Source of the DNA: an uncultured Flavobacteriaceae bacterium
GTDB lineage: Bacteria; Bacteroidota; Bacteroidia; Flavobacteriales; Flavobacteriaceae
Assembly (NCBI GenBank): GCA_943788165.1
Contig: CALSPF010000001.1
Location: forward strand, 186,001-250,000
Direction: 5' to 3'
Length of the DNA: 64,000 bases
Each line of letters begins with the position of its first letter. The first letter of the stretch is position 1. The position numbers and the translations under genes are program-made. Shown one piece after another: positions 44,409-53,197 of the stretch. The notes beneath the pieces are model-generated. The model was not told the origin of the DNA and did not search any database. It worked only from the letters and a program-made list of their open reading frames with translations.

Positions 44409-45078
44409 TCGTTTTTTTTGTTTTAAAGTACAGAAAAATAAAGTAAAGAGAGGGGGCGTAAAAAAATGTTTTAAAAAAGTGCAATGGAACAAGGGTAAAA
44501 TAGAAACGATTTACTCCAATAATACTAGCTGCAATACTAGCACTAAAGAGGCCAAGGCAAAAGTAAAGGGATGTCTTTGTTTTGTTGTTAAAGTTGACAA
44601 CAAAACTAAAAGCACAGGCAAAGGATAATGACAACGCGTAGATTAATGTGGGGATGAAGACATCAGCCATGTAGGGCTGAATAAAATACATCAAGAAGAA
44701 AAAGTAAATTCCATAGATATAGAAAGCTAGGCTCATTTTGGATTTCTTGAGGGCTTCATGCATGGAAGTATCTAGCTCTCTGTAGAGAGAAAAACTAAAT
44801 AGGATGCTTGCTCCCCAATAGGCTGTTAGACCAGAAATAAAATAATTAATATCTGTACCTAAGATCATAACATCTCCCACTAAACAAAATGCAAACGCAA
44901 AGTAGATGGTTTGATCTTTTCTTTTTAGATGAGCGTATAATACCATTAAAATAAGTGGAGGAAGTGGCGTCAGAGTATATTCCATCATAGTCCACTGAGC
45001 TACTTTTGCTATGGCAATTGTTAAGTAGCAGGTCCAAAAGGCCAATAAAAGTATTTTTTCTGCCGTACTTCTAATCAT
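44398..45078 (-). CDS. YhhN/TMEM86 family membrane protein (lysoplasmalogenase-like), copy 3
   Basis: A 226-residue protein with about eight membrane segments. YhhN features are visible: FAFCLVGDVMIL (GD motif at the end of a helix), then INYFISGLTAYWGASILF, and a late VNRFYF segment. Characterised YhhN relatives hydrolyse the vinyl-ether bond of lysoplasmalogens; activity here is untested. Its ATG overlaps the stop of the decayed copy upstream (ATGA), so translation was probably coupled. Confidence 0.75.
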   Translation of the reverse strand: MIRSTAEKILLLAFWTCYLTIAIAKVAQWTMMEYTLTPLPPLILMVLYAHLKRKDQTIYFAFAFCLVGDVMILGTDINYFISGLTAYWGASILFSFSLYRELDTSMHEALKKSKMSLAFYIYGIYFFFLMYFIQPYMADVFIPTLIYALSLSFACAFSFVVNFNNKTKTSLYFCLGLFSASIAASIIGVNRFYFTLVPLHFFKTFFYAPSLYFIFLYFKTKKTSDY

Positions 45079-45766
45079 TTGGTAAAGTTTTTAGGTGTAT
45101 GTTCATACATAAAATAGAAGCAAATTAGCAATTGTGCCAAAATGTAAAGCCCTCGAACTGTTACAGAAATGATAATGTTATCCTCAATAAATAATTGATA
45201 GCAAATTTTACTTGCGTCCACAAACAAAATAAGAATGCAAATAAGGAAGCTCAGACGGAATATGTTTTTAGGGTTTTCGATGAAAAGCAAACTCACGATA
45301 AACCCCAAAAAAGCAAGGGTAATGGCATAAGCGAGCATTACAAAATAATAATCACCAAGATTAGGGCCCAAAATGCCAATAATTCCAACCACATAAGATG
45401 TGAATATGGCTAAGAGAATGAATGTACTTCTTTTTTTGAATTTTGCTTAAAGGTATTTGTTTAAGTCATTCATGGTTAAATGAGAAAACAGCAAGAGTGT
45501 TCCCCAAAAGCAAATCAGACCAGCAATTGTATAGCTTGGACTTTTAAACATAAACAATAAATTCCCAATCCAGGAAATGAAAAGAATAAATAAATAGGCA
45601 CTACTTTTTTCTTCTTTGTGTAGGTAAAAGCCCATTAAGAAGAGAATTATCAATGGTTTTGTCAATTGTTCTAAGAGGAGAAAATCGTTGTATAATGCGA
45701 AAATATTTATCGCCGAATTTGCACAAAAAGCAGCAAGAAAAATTAGGGAATAGCTTTTTTTTGCAT
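45075..45766 (-). pseudogene. YhhN family copy 2, decayed
   Basis: A single frame from about 45770 to 45075 reads as a YhhN-like membrane protein (KPLIILFLMGFYLHKEE, WIGNLLFMF, YTIAGLICFWGTLLLF, then YVVGIIGILGPNLGDYYF). There are two lesions: an in-frame TAA at 45447-45449, and a start ATG at 45766 put out of frame by an A8 run (nine A would restore MQKKSYSLIFLAAF). GD, the family motif, reads GN here. The reading frame on both sides of the stop is otherwise open, so the decay is recent or partly reversible. Confidence 0.75.
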
Positions 45767-45806
45767 ACTTTTAATAAACACACTTAAATATACAAAAATT
45801 AATTTA

Positions 45807-46463
45807 TTAAGATTTTCTCAACAACAGGCTTATTAAATACTGTGCAGGGATGTAAGTAATCATCACCCAATGTGTAAATACAGCTTCAGAAAAGTAAAAA
45901 GCATCAAAGGCGATCATGCTATCTGAAACCATAAAAAGGAAACATCCCATGGCTAAATGGGTGGTTGTTTTTGTTTTTGTTTCTCTCCAAAGGAGAATGC
46001 CTAGGAATCCAGTGATGGACAAAGTACAGGCATAAAGACCTATGGGTATCAAAAGATCGCCCAGTCTAGGAAACATAATATAGATAGTGCCAATCAAATA
46101 CGCACCCACCAAAGCTAAAGGCAGTAGCGCTTTTCTTTTTGAAAATTGTTGTCCAAGTGTTCCGCCTAAGAGCGACAACATTAAGGAACAATAGAGTAAC
46201 TGGGTTGTCCAAAATGCAGCAATTCCAGCGATGAAAAAAGAAGTGCTTTCAGGGATTAATAATGTATCTCCCAGCCAGGAAAAAAGCAAGGCAATAATGT
46301 ATTTTTTAGAAGGTTTTCCTTGCGAGATAACCAGTGCAATCAATGTGGGAATAATTATTATTTTACTCCCTGCAGCGAGTAAGTCAAGGCCGTATATTTT
46401 TGCCCACACATTTAGTATGCTTACGACTATAAATAGTCCAAGTAGGATTTGGTTTTTTTGCAT
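45807..46463 (-). CDS. YhhN/TMEM86 family membrane protein (lysoplasmalogenase-like), copy 1
   Basis: A 218-residue polytopic membrane protein starting MQKNQILLGLFIV. Family marks are LLFSWLGDTLLIP and FFIAGIAAFWTTQLLY, and late VSDSMIAFDAFYFS, the second acidic block expected in YhhN, which the other two copies have in altered form. It begins 12 bases after umuD on the same strand, so it probably shares its transcript. Best candidate of the three for an active enzyme. Confidence 0.82.
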   Translation of the reverse strand: MQKNQILLGLFIVVSILNVWAKIYGLDLLAAGSKIIIIPTLIALVISQGKPSKKYIIALLFSWLGDTLLIPESTSFFIAGIAAFWTTQLLYCSLMLSLLGGTLGQQFSKRKALLPLALVGAYLIGTIYIMFPRLGDLLIPIGLYACTLSITGFLGILLWRETKTKTTTHLAMGCFLFMVSDSMIAFDAFYFSEAVFTHWVMITYIPAQYLISLLLRKS

Positions 46464-46475
46464 GACAAGGCTAAT

Positions 46476-46913
46476 TTATACTTTTTTCACCACATAAGTA
46501 ACTACCCCCCAAATGATAAGTTCATTGTCTTCGGTTACCTTGATTGGTGAGTAATTTGGATTCTCTGCCATGAGGTAAACACATTCTGCCTCAACCTTGA
46601 GTCGCTTTACGGTAAATTCTCCATCGATAAAGCAAACGGCAATGGCGTTGTCCAGCGGTTCTTTGCTTCGATCAATAACCAATAAATCCCCGTCGTCTAG
46701 TCCTGCACCTTGCATGGACTGACCGGCAACCCGTGCATAAAAAGTGGCTTCTTCGTTTTTTACAACCTCTTGGTCAATGCTAATACGGAGTTCCTTGAAG
46801 TCATCGGCAGGAGAAGGAAAGCCAGCAGACACTCCTGTGTTGGCTAGAGGAATATGATGTGTTTTTTCTTCGGCAGGTTTGAAAAAAATTAAATTTTCGG
46901 TCGTTTTATTCAT
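46476..46913 (-). CDS. umuD: UmuD-type S24 autoprotease subunit of DNA polymerase V
   Basis: A 145-residue protein. The self-cleavage site is Ala30-Gly31 in [12 protein letters not shown]; the Ser66 nucleophile lies in [10 protein letters not shown] and the Lys103 general base in FTVKRLKV. The start at 46913 overlaps the umuC stop (ATGA); an ATG eight codons upstream is the alternative. Gene order is umuC then umuD, reverse of the Escherichia coli operon. YhhN copy 1 follows after 12 bases. Confidence 0.9.
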   Translation of the reverse strand: MNKTTENLIFFKPAEEKTHHIPLANTGVSAGFPSPADDFKELRISIDQEVVKNEEATFYARVAGQSMQGAGLDDGDLLVIDRSKEPLDNAIAVCFIDGEFTVKRLKVEAECVYLMAENPNYSPIKVTEDNELIIWGVVTYVVKKV

Positions 46914-48184
46914 TGTTTTTTTTCGGGATTGATGCAAATAACTTCACTCAGTTCTGTTGTAAAACGAGCAGAAAGGTGTTCTTGCCGCATTTTCCATGTT
47001 TTATTTAAATCTTGATTGGCCAATTTTATGCGATGAGGGCCAAAGCGCAAGTGAAGCTTGTCTATTGTTTGCATTAGGGTGTCGTGCTTGTTTTGATCAC
47101 CGTGGAACAGGTTCAATTGTTTTTCGTTCGAGGGACTAAGTCCCATTAAAACCACACCAGCTTTTTTGTAATCAACCCCATCTTTATAAATGCTTTTCAG
47201 GCCAAAAGCAGCATATTTTGCTAGGGTAATACTCGAGTCTGTGGCATAAGGAAGGGTTACTACACAGCTGTTGCGGTACTGTTGACTATCTTTTTTGTGA
47301 GGATTACTCCGAACAAAAACAAGTAAGGCAGTGCAACTACTTTTTTGTTGGCGTAATTTTTCAGCGCAACTAACCGCATAGGTGGCAATGCGTTCTTCTA
47401 CTTCCCAAAATGTATAAAGAGAGGACTGAAAGCTTCGTGTGGTGGCAATGGATTTTTTTGCCGGCTGTGTTTCGTCTAACTCAATACAGGGAATCCCTAG
47501 AAGGTCTTTTTTAAGGCGTAACTCTAGTACACTCATGTGTTTTCGTATCCAAGTATCGGGTAAGTTTGAAAAATCATAGGCTGTTTTTACTCCTTGTAAC
47601 TCTAGTCGTTTTACATGGCGCCGCCCAATGCCCCAAATGTCTTTTGTTTTGGTCCATTTGAGTGCTTTGATCCGCTGCTCTTCGGTCTGCATTAGGTAAA
47701 CTCCCCCAGTTTTAATCGCATATTTTTTGGCAATCTTATTGGCGATTTTAGCCAAGGCCTTGCTGGGGGCAATGCCCACAGAAACTGGGATTCCAGTCCA
47801 TTTTTGCACCTGTTTTTTCATGGCCAGTCCTTGTGCATTGAGATCAAAGTGATCAAAACCATCGAAGAGAAGAAAAGCTTCATCGATACTGTATATCTCA
47901 ATATTTGGCGTATAGCTTTCTAGGATTTTCATGACGCGACTACTCATGTCGCCATAGAGTGGATAATTGGAAGAAAAAACAGTGATCTTTTCTCGCGCAA
48001 AAACCTCTTTATATTGAAAAGCCGGGGCTCCCATGGGAATGCCCAATGCCTTTGCTTCGTTGCTTCGCGCAATGACACAACCGTCATTGTTGGATAAAAT
48101 AACGACGGGTTTGTTCTCTAGCTGAGGTTGGAATACCCGTTCACAAGAAGCATAAAAATTATTACAATCGACCAATGCAAACAT
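46910..48184 (-). CDS. umuC: UmuC-type Y-family DNA polymerase (translesion)
   Basis: A 424-residue lesion-bypass polymerase. Catalytic acids lie in [17 protein letters not shown] (Asp6) and [14 protein letters not shown] (Asp/Glu pair), with the helix-hairpin-helix [16 protein letters not shown] and a C-terminal LRFGPHRI part typical of the UmuC subfamily. First gene of the run umuC-umuD-yhhN copies. A palindrome and a TATTTTTG element overlap its start. Confidence 0.93.
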   Translation of the reverse strand: MFALVDCNNFYASCERVFQPQLENKPVVILSNNDGCVIARSNEAKALGIPMGAPAFQYKEVFAREKITVFSSNYPLYGDMSSRVMKILESYTPNIEIYSIDEAFLLFDGFDHFDLNAQGLAMKKQVQKWTGIPVSVGIAPSKALAKIANKIAKKYAIKTGGVYLMQTEEQRIKALKWTKTKDIWGIGRRHVKRLELQGVKTAYDFSNLPDTWIRKHMSVLELRLKKDLLGIPCIELDETQPAKKSIATTRSFQSSLYTFWEVEERIATYAVSCAEKLRQQKSSCTALLVFVRSNPHKKDSQQYRNSCVVTLPYATDSSITLAKYAAFGLKSIYKDGVDYKKAGVVLMGLSPSNEKQLNLFHGDQNKHDTLMQTIDKLHLRFGPHRIKLANQDLNKTWKMRQEHLSARFTTELSEVICINPEKKQ

Positions 48185-48199
48185 GTATCAAAAATACAT
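48183..48199 (-). promoter_or_regulatory. palindrome and -7 element overlapping the umuC start
   Basis: ATGTAT (48183-48188), a 5-base spacer and ATACAT (48194-48199) form a perfect inverted repeat that includes part of the start codon. On the minus strand TATTTTTG (48196-48189) matches TAnnTTTG and ends 4 bases before the ATG. Candidate SOS-type operator and leaderless promoter; no clear -33 is present. Confidence 0.5.
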
Positions 48200-48337
48200 A
48201 TTTATGTCACCAAGTGGTCCTCGTTTTTTAAAGGAATATGGAGAAAAGAAAAACCCCCTTTTTTTTATTCAATGGATTTGTTTCAAAAACCACGTTTTCG
48301 TGGCTAAATGAGAAACAAAAAGTAGAACAGCCCTCTA
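48200..48337. other. divergent intergenic region between umuC and odhA
   Basis: It contains a hairpin CCACG-TTTT-CGTGG (48290-48303) and a C5/T8 stretch, no coding potential. The hairpin lies 35 bases upstream of the odhA -33 region. Confidence 0.4.
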
Positions 48338-48365
48338 TTTCCTCGAATTAAATATTGTAATTTTG
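48338..48365 (+). promoter_or_regulatory. promoter of odhA
   Basis: TTT (48338-48340), 17 bases, TAATTTTG (48358-48365), an exact TAnnTTTG -7 element 29 bases before the ATG; the -33 is imperfect. Confidence 0.55.
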
Positions 48366-48394
48366 TTTACTAGATTTGACCAGATCGAATATAA

Positions 48395-51160
48395 ATGGAT
48401 AAATATTCTTTTTTAAACGCTGCGCATACCGGTTATTTTGCGCAATTATACGACCAGTATCTACAACAACCGGACAGTGTAGAACCAAGCTGGCGTGCTT
48501 TTTTTCAAGGCTTTGACTTTGGAATGGAAAACAGTTTAGGTGATGAATTTGCTGATGTATCGACAGAAATACCAGCACATTTACAACGTGAATTCAAAGT
48601 AGTTCAGCTTATCGATGCTTATCGTACGCGAGGACACCTGTTTACCAAAACCAACCCAGTGCGCGATCGTCGTACGTATACCCCCAATTTAGACATAGAG
48701 AATTATGGCCTAAGCAAGGCAGATTTGAACGAGGTTTTTAGCGCAGGAGAAACCATGGGCATTGGCCCAAGTACACTGGCTAAGATAATTGATCATCTCG
48801 AGCAAATTTACTGTGATTCTATTGGGGTTGAATATATGTACATTCGTGATCCTGAGAAGGTGAATTGGATTCAGCAACGTTTAAATATCAACAATAACCA
48901 TCCTTCTTTTTCGGTAGAACAGAAGAAACATATTCTCAAGAAACTCAATCAAGCAATTTCGTTTGAGAACTTTCTTCACACCAAATATGTAGGACAAAAA
49001 CGCTTTTCATTAGAAGGTGGAGAGTCCTTAATTCCTGCACTCGACGCAGTGGTGGAAGCCGCAGCAGAACAGGGCGTAGAAGAGTTCGTTATGGGAATGG
49101 CTCACCGAGGTCGCCTCAACACCTTGACCAATATCTTTGGGAAATCGAGCCGAGACATCTTTTCTGAGTTCGATGGGAAAGACTACGAAGAAGTGGTTTT
49201 TGATGGAGATGTAAAATATCACTTGGGCTGGACCTCGAAACGCAGTACGGATACGGGCAAGAAAATCAACATGAATATTGCGCCTAATCCTTCTCACTTA
49301 GAGACAGTTGGAGCTGTTGTTCAGGGAATTACCCGAGCAAAACTAGAAAACAAATACAATTTCGACACCAATAAAGTACTCCCAATCATTGTGCATGGAG
49401 ACGCAGCAATTGCTGGCCAGGGATTGCCTTACGAGATTGTGCAAATGGCTCGCCTGAAAGGGTATGGAACCGGAGGTACAGTACATATTGTTGTCAATAA
49501 CCAAATTGGGTTTACCACCAATTACTTAGATGCACGTTCGTCTACCTATTGCACCGACGTTGCAAAAGTAACTCTCTCGCCCGTATTACATGTCAACGCC
49601 GACGATGCAGAAGCAGTTGTTCACGCAACCTTGTTTGCGTTGGATTTCCGCATGAAGTTTGGAAGAGATGTTTTTATTGACCTCTTGGGTTATAGAAAAT
49701 ATGGACATAATGAAGGTGATGAACCACGCTTTACACAGCCCAATTTGTATAAAGCCATTGCCAAGCATAAAAACCCACGCGACATCTATACCGATAAATT
49801 AATTGCACAAGGCATTGTTAACCAAGGTGATATCAAGAAATTGGAGAAAGAGTACAAAGACTCTTTAGAAGTTTATTTACAAGATTCTCGAAAAATAGAG
49901 AAAACTGAAATTACGCCTTTCATGCAAGATGAATGGAAAGGTTTTACCCGTGTAGACGAGTCAGAGATGATGAAAGATGTACCCACGGCTGTTTTGGCTG
50001 AGGTATTGACTCAGGTTGCTGCCACAATAACAGAGCTACCGGGCGATAAAAAATTCTTGCGTAAGATTGAAAAACTAATCGGCGATCGCAAAAAAATGTT
50101 TTTTGAAAATGATGCTATGGACTGGGCAATGGGGGAACTCTTGGCCTATGGAAGTTTATTGGCAGAAGGTCATGATGTGCGAATTTCTGGTCAAGACGTT
50201 GAACGTGGAACTTTTTCTCACAGACACGCGATTGTGAAAGCAGAAGAATCTGAAGAAGAAATTATTTTACTCAATACTATTCAAAAAGAGCAAGGTAGAT
50301 TACGCATCTACAATTCCCTTCTTTCTGAATATGCTGTGGTTGGATTTGACTATGGTTTTGCCATGGCCAGTCCAAATGCATTGACCATTTGGGAAGCACA
50401 ATTTGGTGATTTCTCCAATGGAGCACAAATAATGATTGACCAGTACATTTCTGCGGCAGAAGATAAATGGAAGTTGCAAAATGGAATTGTTCTTCTATTA
50501 CCTCATGGCTATGAAGGGCAGGGAGCAGAACACTCTTCTGCACGAATGGAACGCTACTTACAACTCTGTGCAAAAGACAATATGTTTGTTGCAAATTGTA
50601 CTACTCCAGCAAACTTATTTCACCTTTTACGCCGACAAGTAAAATCGAATTATCGTAAACCCTTGGTGGTATTTACCCCCAAAAGTTTACTTCGTCATCC
50701 AGCCGTTGTGTCTCCTTTAAAAGAGTTTAGCACTGGTCGTTTTAAAACAGTAATTGCTGACGATAAAATAGGCCCAAAAGAAGCAAAGAAACTTGTTTTT
50801 TGTACAGGTAAATTTTACTATGACCTGTTGAAAGAACGAGAAGAAAGAGGCATAAATGATGTTGCTTTGGTGCGTGTTGAGCAATTGTTCCCACTACCCG
50901 TAGCGGCCATTCAAGAGCAATTGGCAGCCTACAAAGGAGTAGAAGATGTTGTTTGGGCACAAGAAGAACCCCGAAATATGGGGACTTGGTCTCATTTGTT
51001 ATTACACATGCCGGAAGCTGCACGTTTTCGCCCAGCAACCCGACGTTTTTATGGTACTCCAGCAGCAGGAAGTGCCACACGTTCCGCCAAACGCCATAAA
51101 GGAGTCATTGATTATGTCTTTGACGCTACAAAAGATAATTTTATTCGTACTAAAAAATAG
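48395..51160 (+). CDS. odhA: 2-oxoglutarate dehydrogenase E1 component
   Basis: A 921-residue thiamine-diphosphate decarboxylase of the TCA cycle. The N-terminal start (YSFLNAAHTGYFAQLYDQYLQQPDSVEPSW) is the E2-binding extension. GMAHRGRLNTL, HGDAAIAGQGLPYE (thiamine diphosphate/Mg site) and NNQIGFTT belong to the catalytic core. The second half has DYGFAMASPNALTIWEAQFGDF and LPHGYEGQGAEHSSAR. It is also called sucA. The E2 gene follows after 324 bases, so the two genes may have separate promoters. Confidence 0.97.
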   Translation: MDKYSFLNAAHTGYFAQLYDQYLQQPDSVEPSWRAFFQGFDFGMENSLGDEFADVSTEIPAHLQREFKVVQLIDAYRTRGHLFTKTNPVRDRRTYTPNLDIENYGLSKADLNEVFSAGETMGIGPSTLAKIIDHLEQIYCDSIGVEYMYIRDPEKVNWIQQRLNINNNHPSFSVEQKKHILKKLNQAISFENFLHTKYVGQKRFSLEGGESLIPALDAVVEAAAEQGVEEFVMGMAHRGRLNTLTNIFGKSSRDIFSEFDGKDYEEVVFDGDVKYHLGWTSKRSTDTGKKINMNIAPNPSHLETVGAVVQGITRAKLENKYNFDTNKVLPIIVHGDAAIAGQGLPYEIVQMARLKGYGTGGTVHIVVNNQIGFTTNYLDARSSTYCTDVAKVTLSPVLHVNADDAEAVVHATLFALDFRMKFGRDVFIDLLGYRKYGHNEGDEPRFTQPNLYKAIAKHKNPRDIYTDKLIAQGIVNQGDIKKLEKEYKDSLEVYLQDSRKIEKTEITPFMQDEWKGFTRVDESEMMKDVPTAVLAEVLTQVAATITELPGDKKFLRKIEKLIGDRKKMFFENDAMDWAMGELLAYGSLLAEGHDVRISGQDVERGTFSHRHAIVKAEESEEEIILLNTIQKEQGRLRIYNSLLSEYAVVGFDYGFAMASPNALTIWEAQFGDFSNGAQIMIDQYISAAEDKWKLQNGIVLLLPHGYEGQGAEHSSARMERYLQLCAKDNMFVANCTTPANLFHLLRRQVKSNYRKPLVVFTPKSLLRHPAVVSPLKEFSTGRFKTVIADDKIGPKEAKKLVFCTGKFYYDLLKEREERGINDVALVRVEQLFPLPVAAIQEQLAAYKGVEDVVWAQEEPRNMGTWSHLLLHMPEAARFRPATRRFYGTPAAGSATRSAKRHKGVIDYVFDATKDNFIRTKK

Positions 51161-51334
51161 AGCTAAATTCCCTTCCGATATCGTCAGTTTTATTATACAG
51201 AAGAAATTGTTTGGAATTGTATGTTTATATTTAGATATAATAGAGTTAATAAATTAGGTAAAAAGTTTTTATATAAGTTCGATTTAGAAATTGAACAAAT
51301 TAAAGTTTTGAATTAGAATAAAAAGTAGTTAGTT
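51161..51334. other. odhA-odhB spacer, left part
   Basis: A+T-rich with no terminator of quality and no recognisable gene. It may contain the odhB promoter but I could not find a clear TAnnTTTG. Confidence 0.4.
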
Positions 51335-51357
51335 ATGTCAAAAAAAATAATTTCCCT

Positions 51358-51471
51358 ATGTGGGGTGGAAACAAATGGACTAAATCAATGTTTAAGAAAT
51401 ATTGGTTTGTTCTGTGTTTAATGATTGTTGGGTATGTTTTGATTGTAATTACTGCAAATAGTTCTATATAA
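51358..51471 (+). CDS. possible 37-residue membrane peptide between odhA and odhB
   Basis: From the ATG at 51358: a basic/aromatic start (MWGGNKWTKSMFKKYW), then one membrane segment (FVLCLMIVGYVLIVITA). An upstream ATG at 51335 is followed by A8; with nine A it would join this frame as MSKKNNFPMWGGNKW, a more natural start. The amphipathic start plus single helix is typical of small membrane proteins, but there is no family evidence. Confidence 0.4.
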   Translation: MWGGNKWTKSMFKKYWFVLCLMIVGYVLIVITANSSI

Positions 51472-51484
51472 AAGATAATATGTT

Positions 51485-52696
51485 ATGATATTAGAAATGA
51501 AAGTTCCTTCTCCAGGAGAATCGATAACAGAAGTAGAAATTGCCCAATGGCTTGTTGCCGATGGTGACTATGTTGAAAAAGATCAGGCAATTGCTGAGGT
51601 TGACTCTGACAAAGCAACCCTTGAACTCCCCGCTGAAGTAAGCGGAACCATCAGCTTGAAAGCAGAGGAGGGAGACGCAGTAGAAGTAGGGCAAGTTGTT
51701 TGTCTAATTGACACCGACGGTCAGCCAGCAGACGGTGCAGCTCCTGCTGTAGCAGAACCAGCTCCAGCGACAGAGGCGCCCAAGGTAGAGGTAAAAGCTG
51801 AAGCAGCGACAACCTATGCAAGTGGAACAGCTTCTCCAGCAGCCAAGAAAATTTTAGACGAAAAAGGAATTGAATCCAAAAACGTTAAAGGTTCTGGTCG
51901 TGACGGCCGTATTACCAAGCAAGATGCTGTAGAAGCAGTCCCTTCAATGGGAACCTCTCCAGCACATGGAAGCCGTGAAACGGGTCGTAAAAAAATGTCT
52001 TTGTTACGTAGAAAAGTAGCCGAACGTTTGGTGAGTGCTAAAAATGAGACGGCTATGTTGACCACCTTCAATGAAGCCAACATGAGCCCAATTTTTGCTT
52101 TGCGTAACGAATACAAAGAAATCTTCAAAGAAAAACACGGAGTTGGTCTTGGTTTCATGAGTTTTTTCACCAAAGCCGTTGTTCGTGCTTTACAAGAATT
52201 CCCTGATGTGAATTCAATGATTGATGGAGACCACCAAATTAAATTTGATTATTGTGACATTAGTGTGGCTGTTTCTGGACCAAAAGGATTGATGGTTCCT
52301 GTAGTGCGCAATGCAGAGGGTTTATCTTTCCGTGGAGTGGAAGCAGAAATTAAACGCTTAGCTATTCGAGCGCGTGACGGACATATTACCGTAGACGAAA
52401 TGACAGGAGGTACTTTCACTATTTCGAATGGAGGTGTCTTCGGTTCCATGCTCTCTACGCCAATTATCAACCCTCCACAATCGGGTATTTTAGGGATGCA
52501 CAATATCATTGAACGTCCAATAGCGGTTGATGGAAAAGTAGAAATTCATCCGATGATGTTTTTGGCGTTGTCTTATGATCATCGAATTGTTGACGGGCGT
52601 GAGTCGGTTGGCTTTTTAGTAGCTGTAAAAGAAGCGCTGGAAAACCCCGTCGAATTATTGATGGATAACAACCCTAAAAAAGCATTGGAACTTTAA
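51485..52696 (+). CDS. odhB: 2-oxoglutarate dehydrogenase E2, dihydrolipoyl succinyltransferase
   Basis: A 403-residue core subunit, also called sucB. The N-terminal lipoyl domain has Lys43 in DSDKATLE. An Ala/Pro/Glu-rich linker follows, then the E1/E3-binding domain ([13 protein letters not shown]...[10 protein letters not shown], about 117-145) and the catalytic domain with [11 protein letters not shown] (His366, Asp370) and [12 protein letters not shown]. It makes succinyl-CoA with OdhA and a shared lipoamide dehydrogenase, not in this window. Its stop shares TTAA with the retropepsin gene. Confidence 0.96.
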   Translation: MILEMKVPSPGESITEVEIAQWLVADGDYVEKDQAIAEVDSDKATLELPAEVSGTISLKAEEGDAVEVGQVVCLIDTDGQPADGAAPAVAEPAPATEAPKVEVKAEAATTYASGTASPAAKKILDEKGIESKNVKGSGRDGRITKQDAVEAVPSMGTSPAHGSRETGRKKMSLLRRKVAERLVSAKNETAMLTTFNEANMSPIFALRNEYKEIFKEKHGVGLGFMSFFTKAVVRALQEFPDVNSMIDGDHQIKFDYCDISVAVSGPKGLMVPVVRNAEGLSFRGVEAEIKRLAIRARDGHITVDEMTGGTFTISNGGVFGSMLSTPIINPPQSGILGMHNIIERPIAVDGKVEIHPMMFLALSYDHRIVDGRESVGFLVAVKEALENPVELLMDNNPKKALEL

Positions 52697-53139
52697 AACC
52701 AACTGCTTTCTTTCAGTACAAGGCAAGATTGATCATAATCAATACTTGCCTTTTTTTTGTGCAGAAAATCAGCGCCAATGATCCCGTCAATTTTCTCATC
52801 GCCTTGTTCGACAAGCGCAGCGTTGATGGTTTCCATATCGATTAGCATAAAAGGAATGCTGGCCAATGCTTTGCTTGCTATGCCTAAGCTGCTTTTCTGG
52901 CTTCCAATAGCATTTAGTTTCTCGTTTCCTGCGCTGGTTAAGGGGAGTTCATCACCTTCTTGAATGACTGAAAACTTTGTTGTAAGGGTGTTGTCTAAAC
53001 AACTATTGGAGGCGCCGGTGTCAATTAAGAAATTTCCCTCTACTCCGTTGAGAAACAATTGGCAAACAAGATGCTTGCTGTTGGTGAATTTCAAAGGAAT
53101 GGTATAGGTCTCTAAGCTGCTTTTAAACGGGTTTTTCAT
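52693..53139 (-). CDS. retropepsin-like aspartic protease
   Basis: A 148-residue single-domain protein with the active-site triplet in [13 protein letters not shown] (Asp39 region), the flap-like middle, and [12 protein letters not shown], the Ile-Ile-Gly psi-loop sequence. It has no signal or membrane anchor, so it is likely a cytoplasmic homodimer, as in retroviral proteases. The substrate is unknown. It is divergent from the TatD-type nuclease gene with 58 bases between starts. Confidence 0.82.
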   Translation of the reverse strand: MKNPFKSSLETYTIPLKFTNSKHLVCQLFLNGVEGNFLIDTGASNSCLDNTLTTKFSVIQEGDELPLTSAGNEKLNAIGSQKSSLGIASKALASIPFMLIDMETINAALVEQGDEKIDGIIGADFLHKKKASIDYDQSCLVLKESSWF

Positions 53140-53185
53140 TGAGACTAAAGATATAAAAATAGTGGATGATCAAATGTCAAATCCC

Positions 53186-53193
53186 TATTTTTG
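53186..53193 (+). promoter_or_regulatory. -7 element close to the tatD-like start
   Basis: TATTTTTG ending 4 bases before the ATG at 53198, which suggests a leaderless transcript. The -33 is unclear. Confidence 0.5.
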
Positions 53194-53197
53194 CTCC

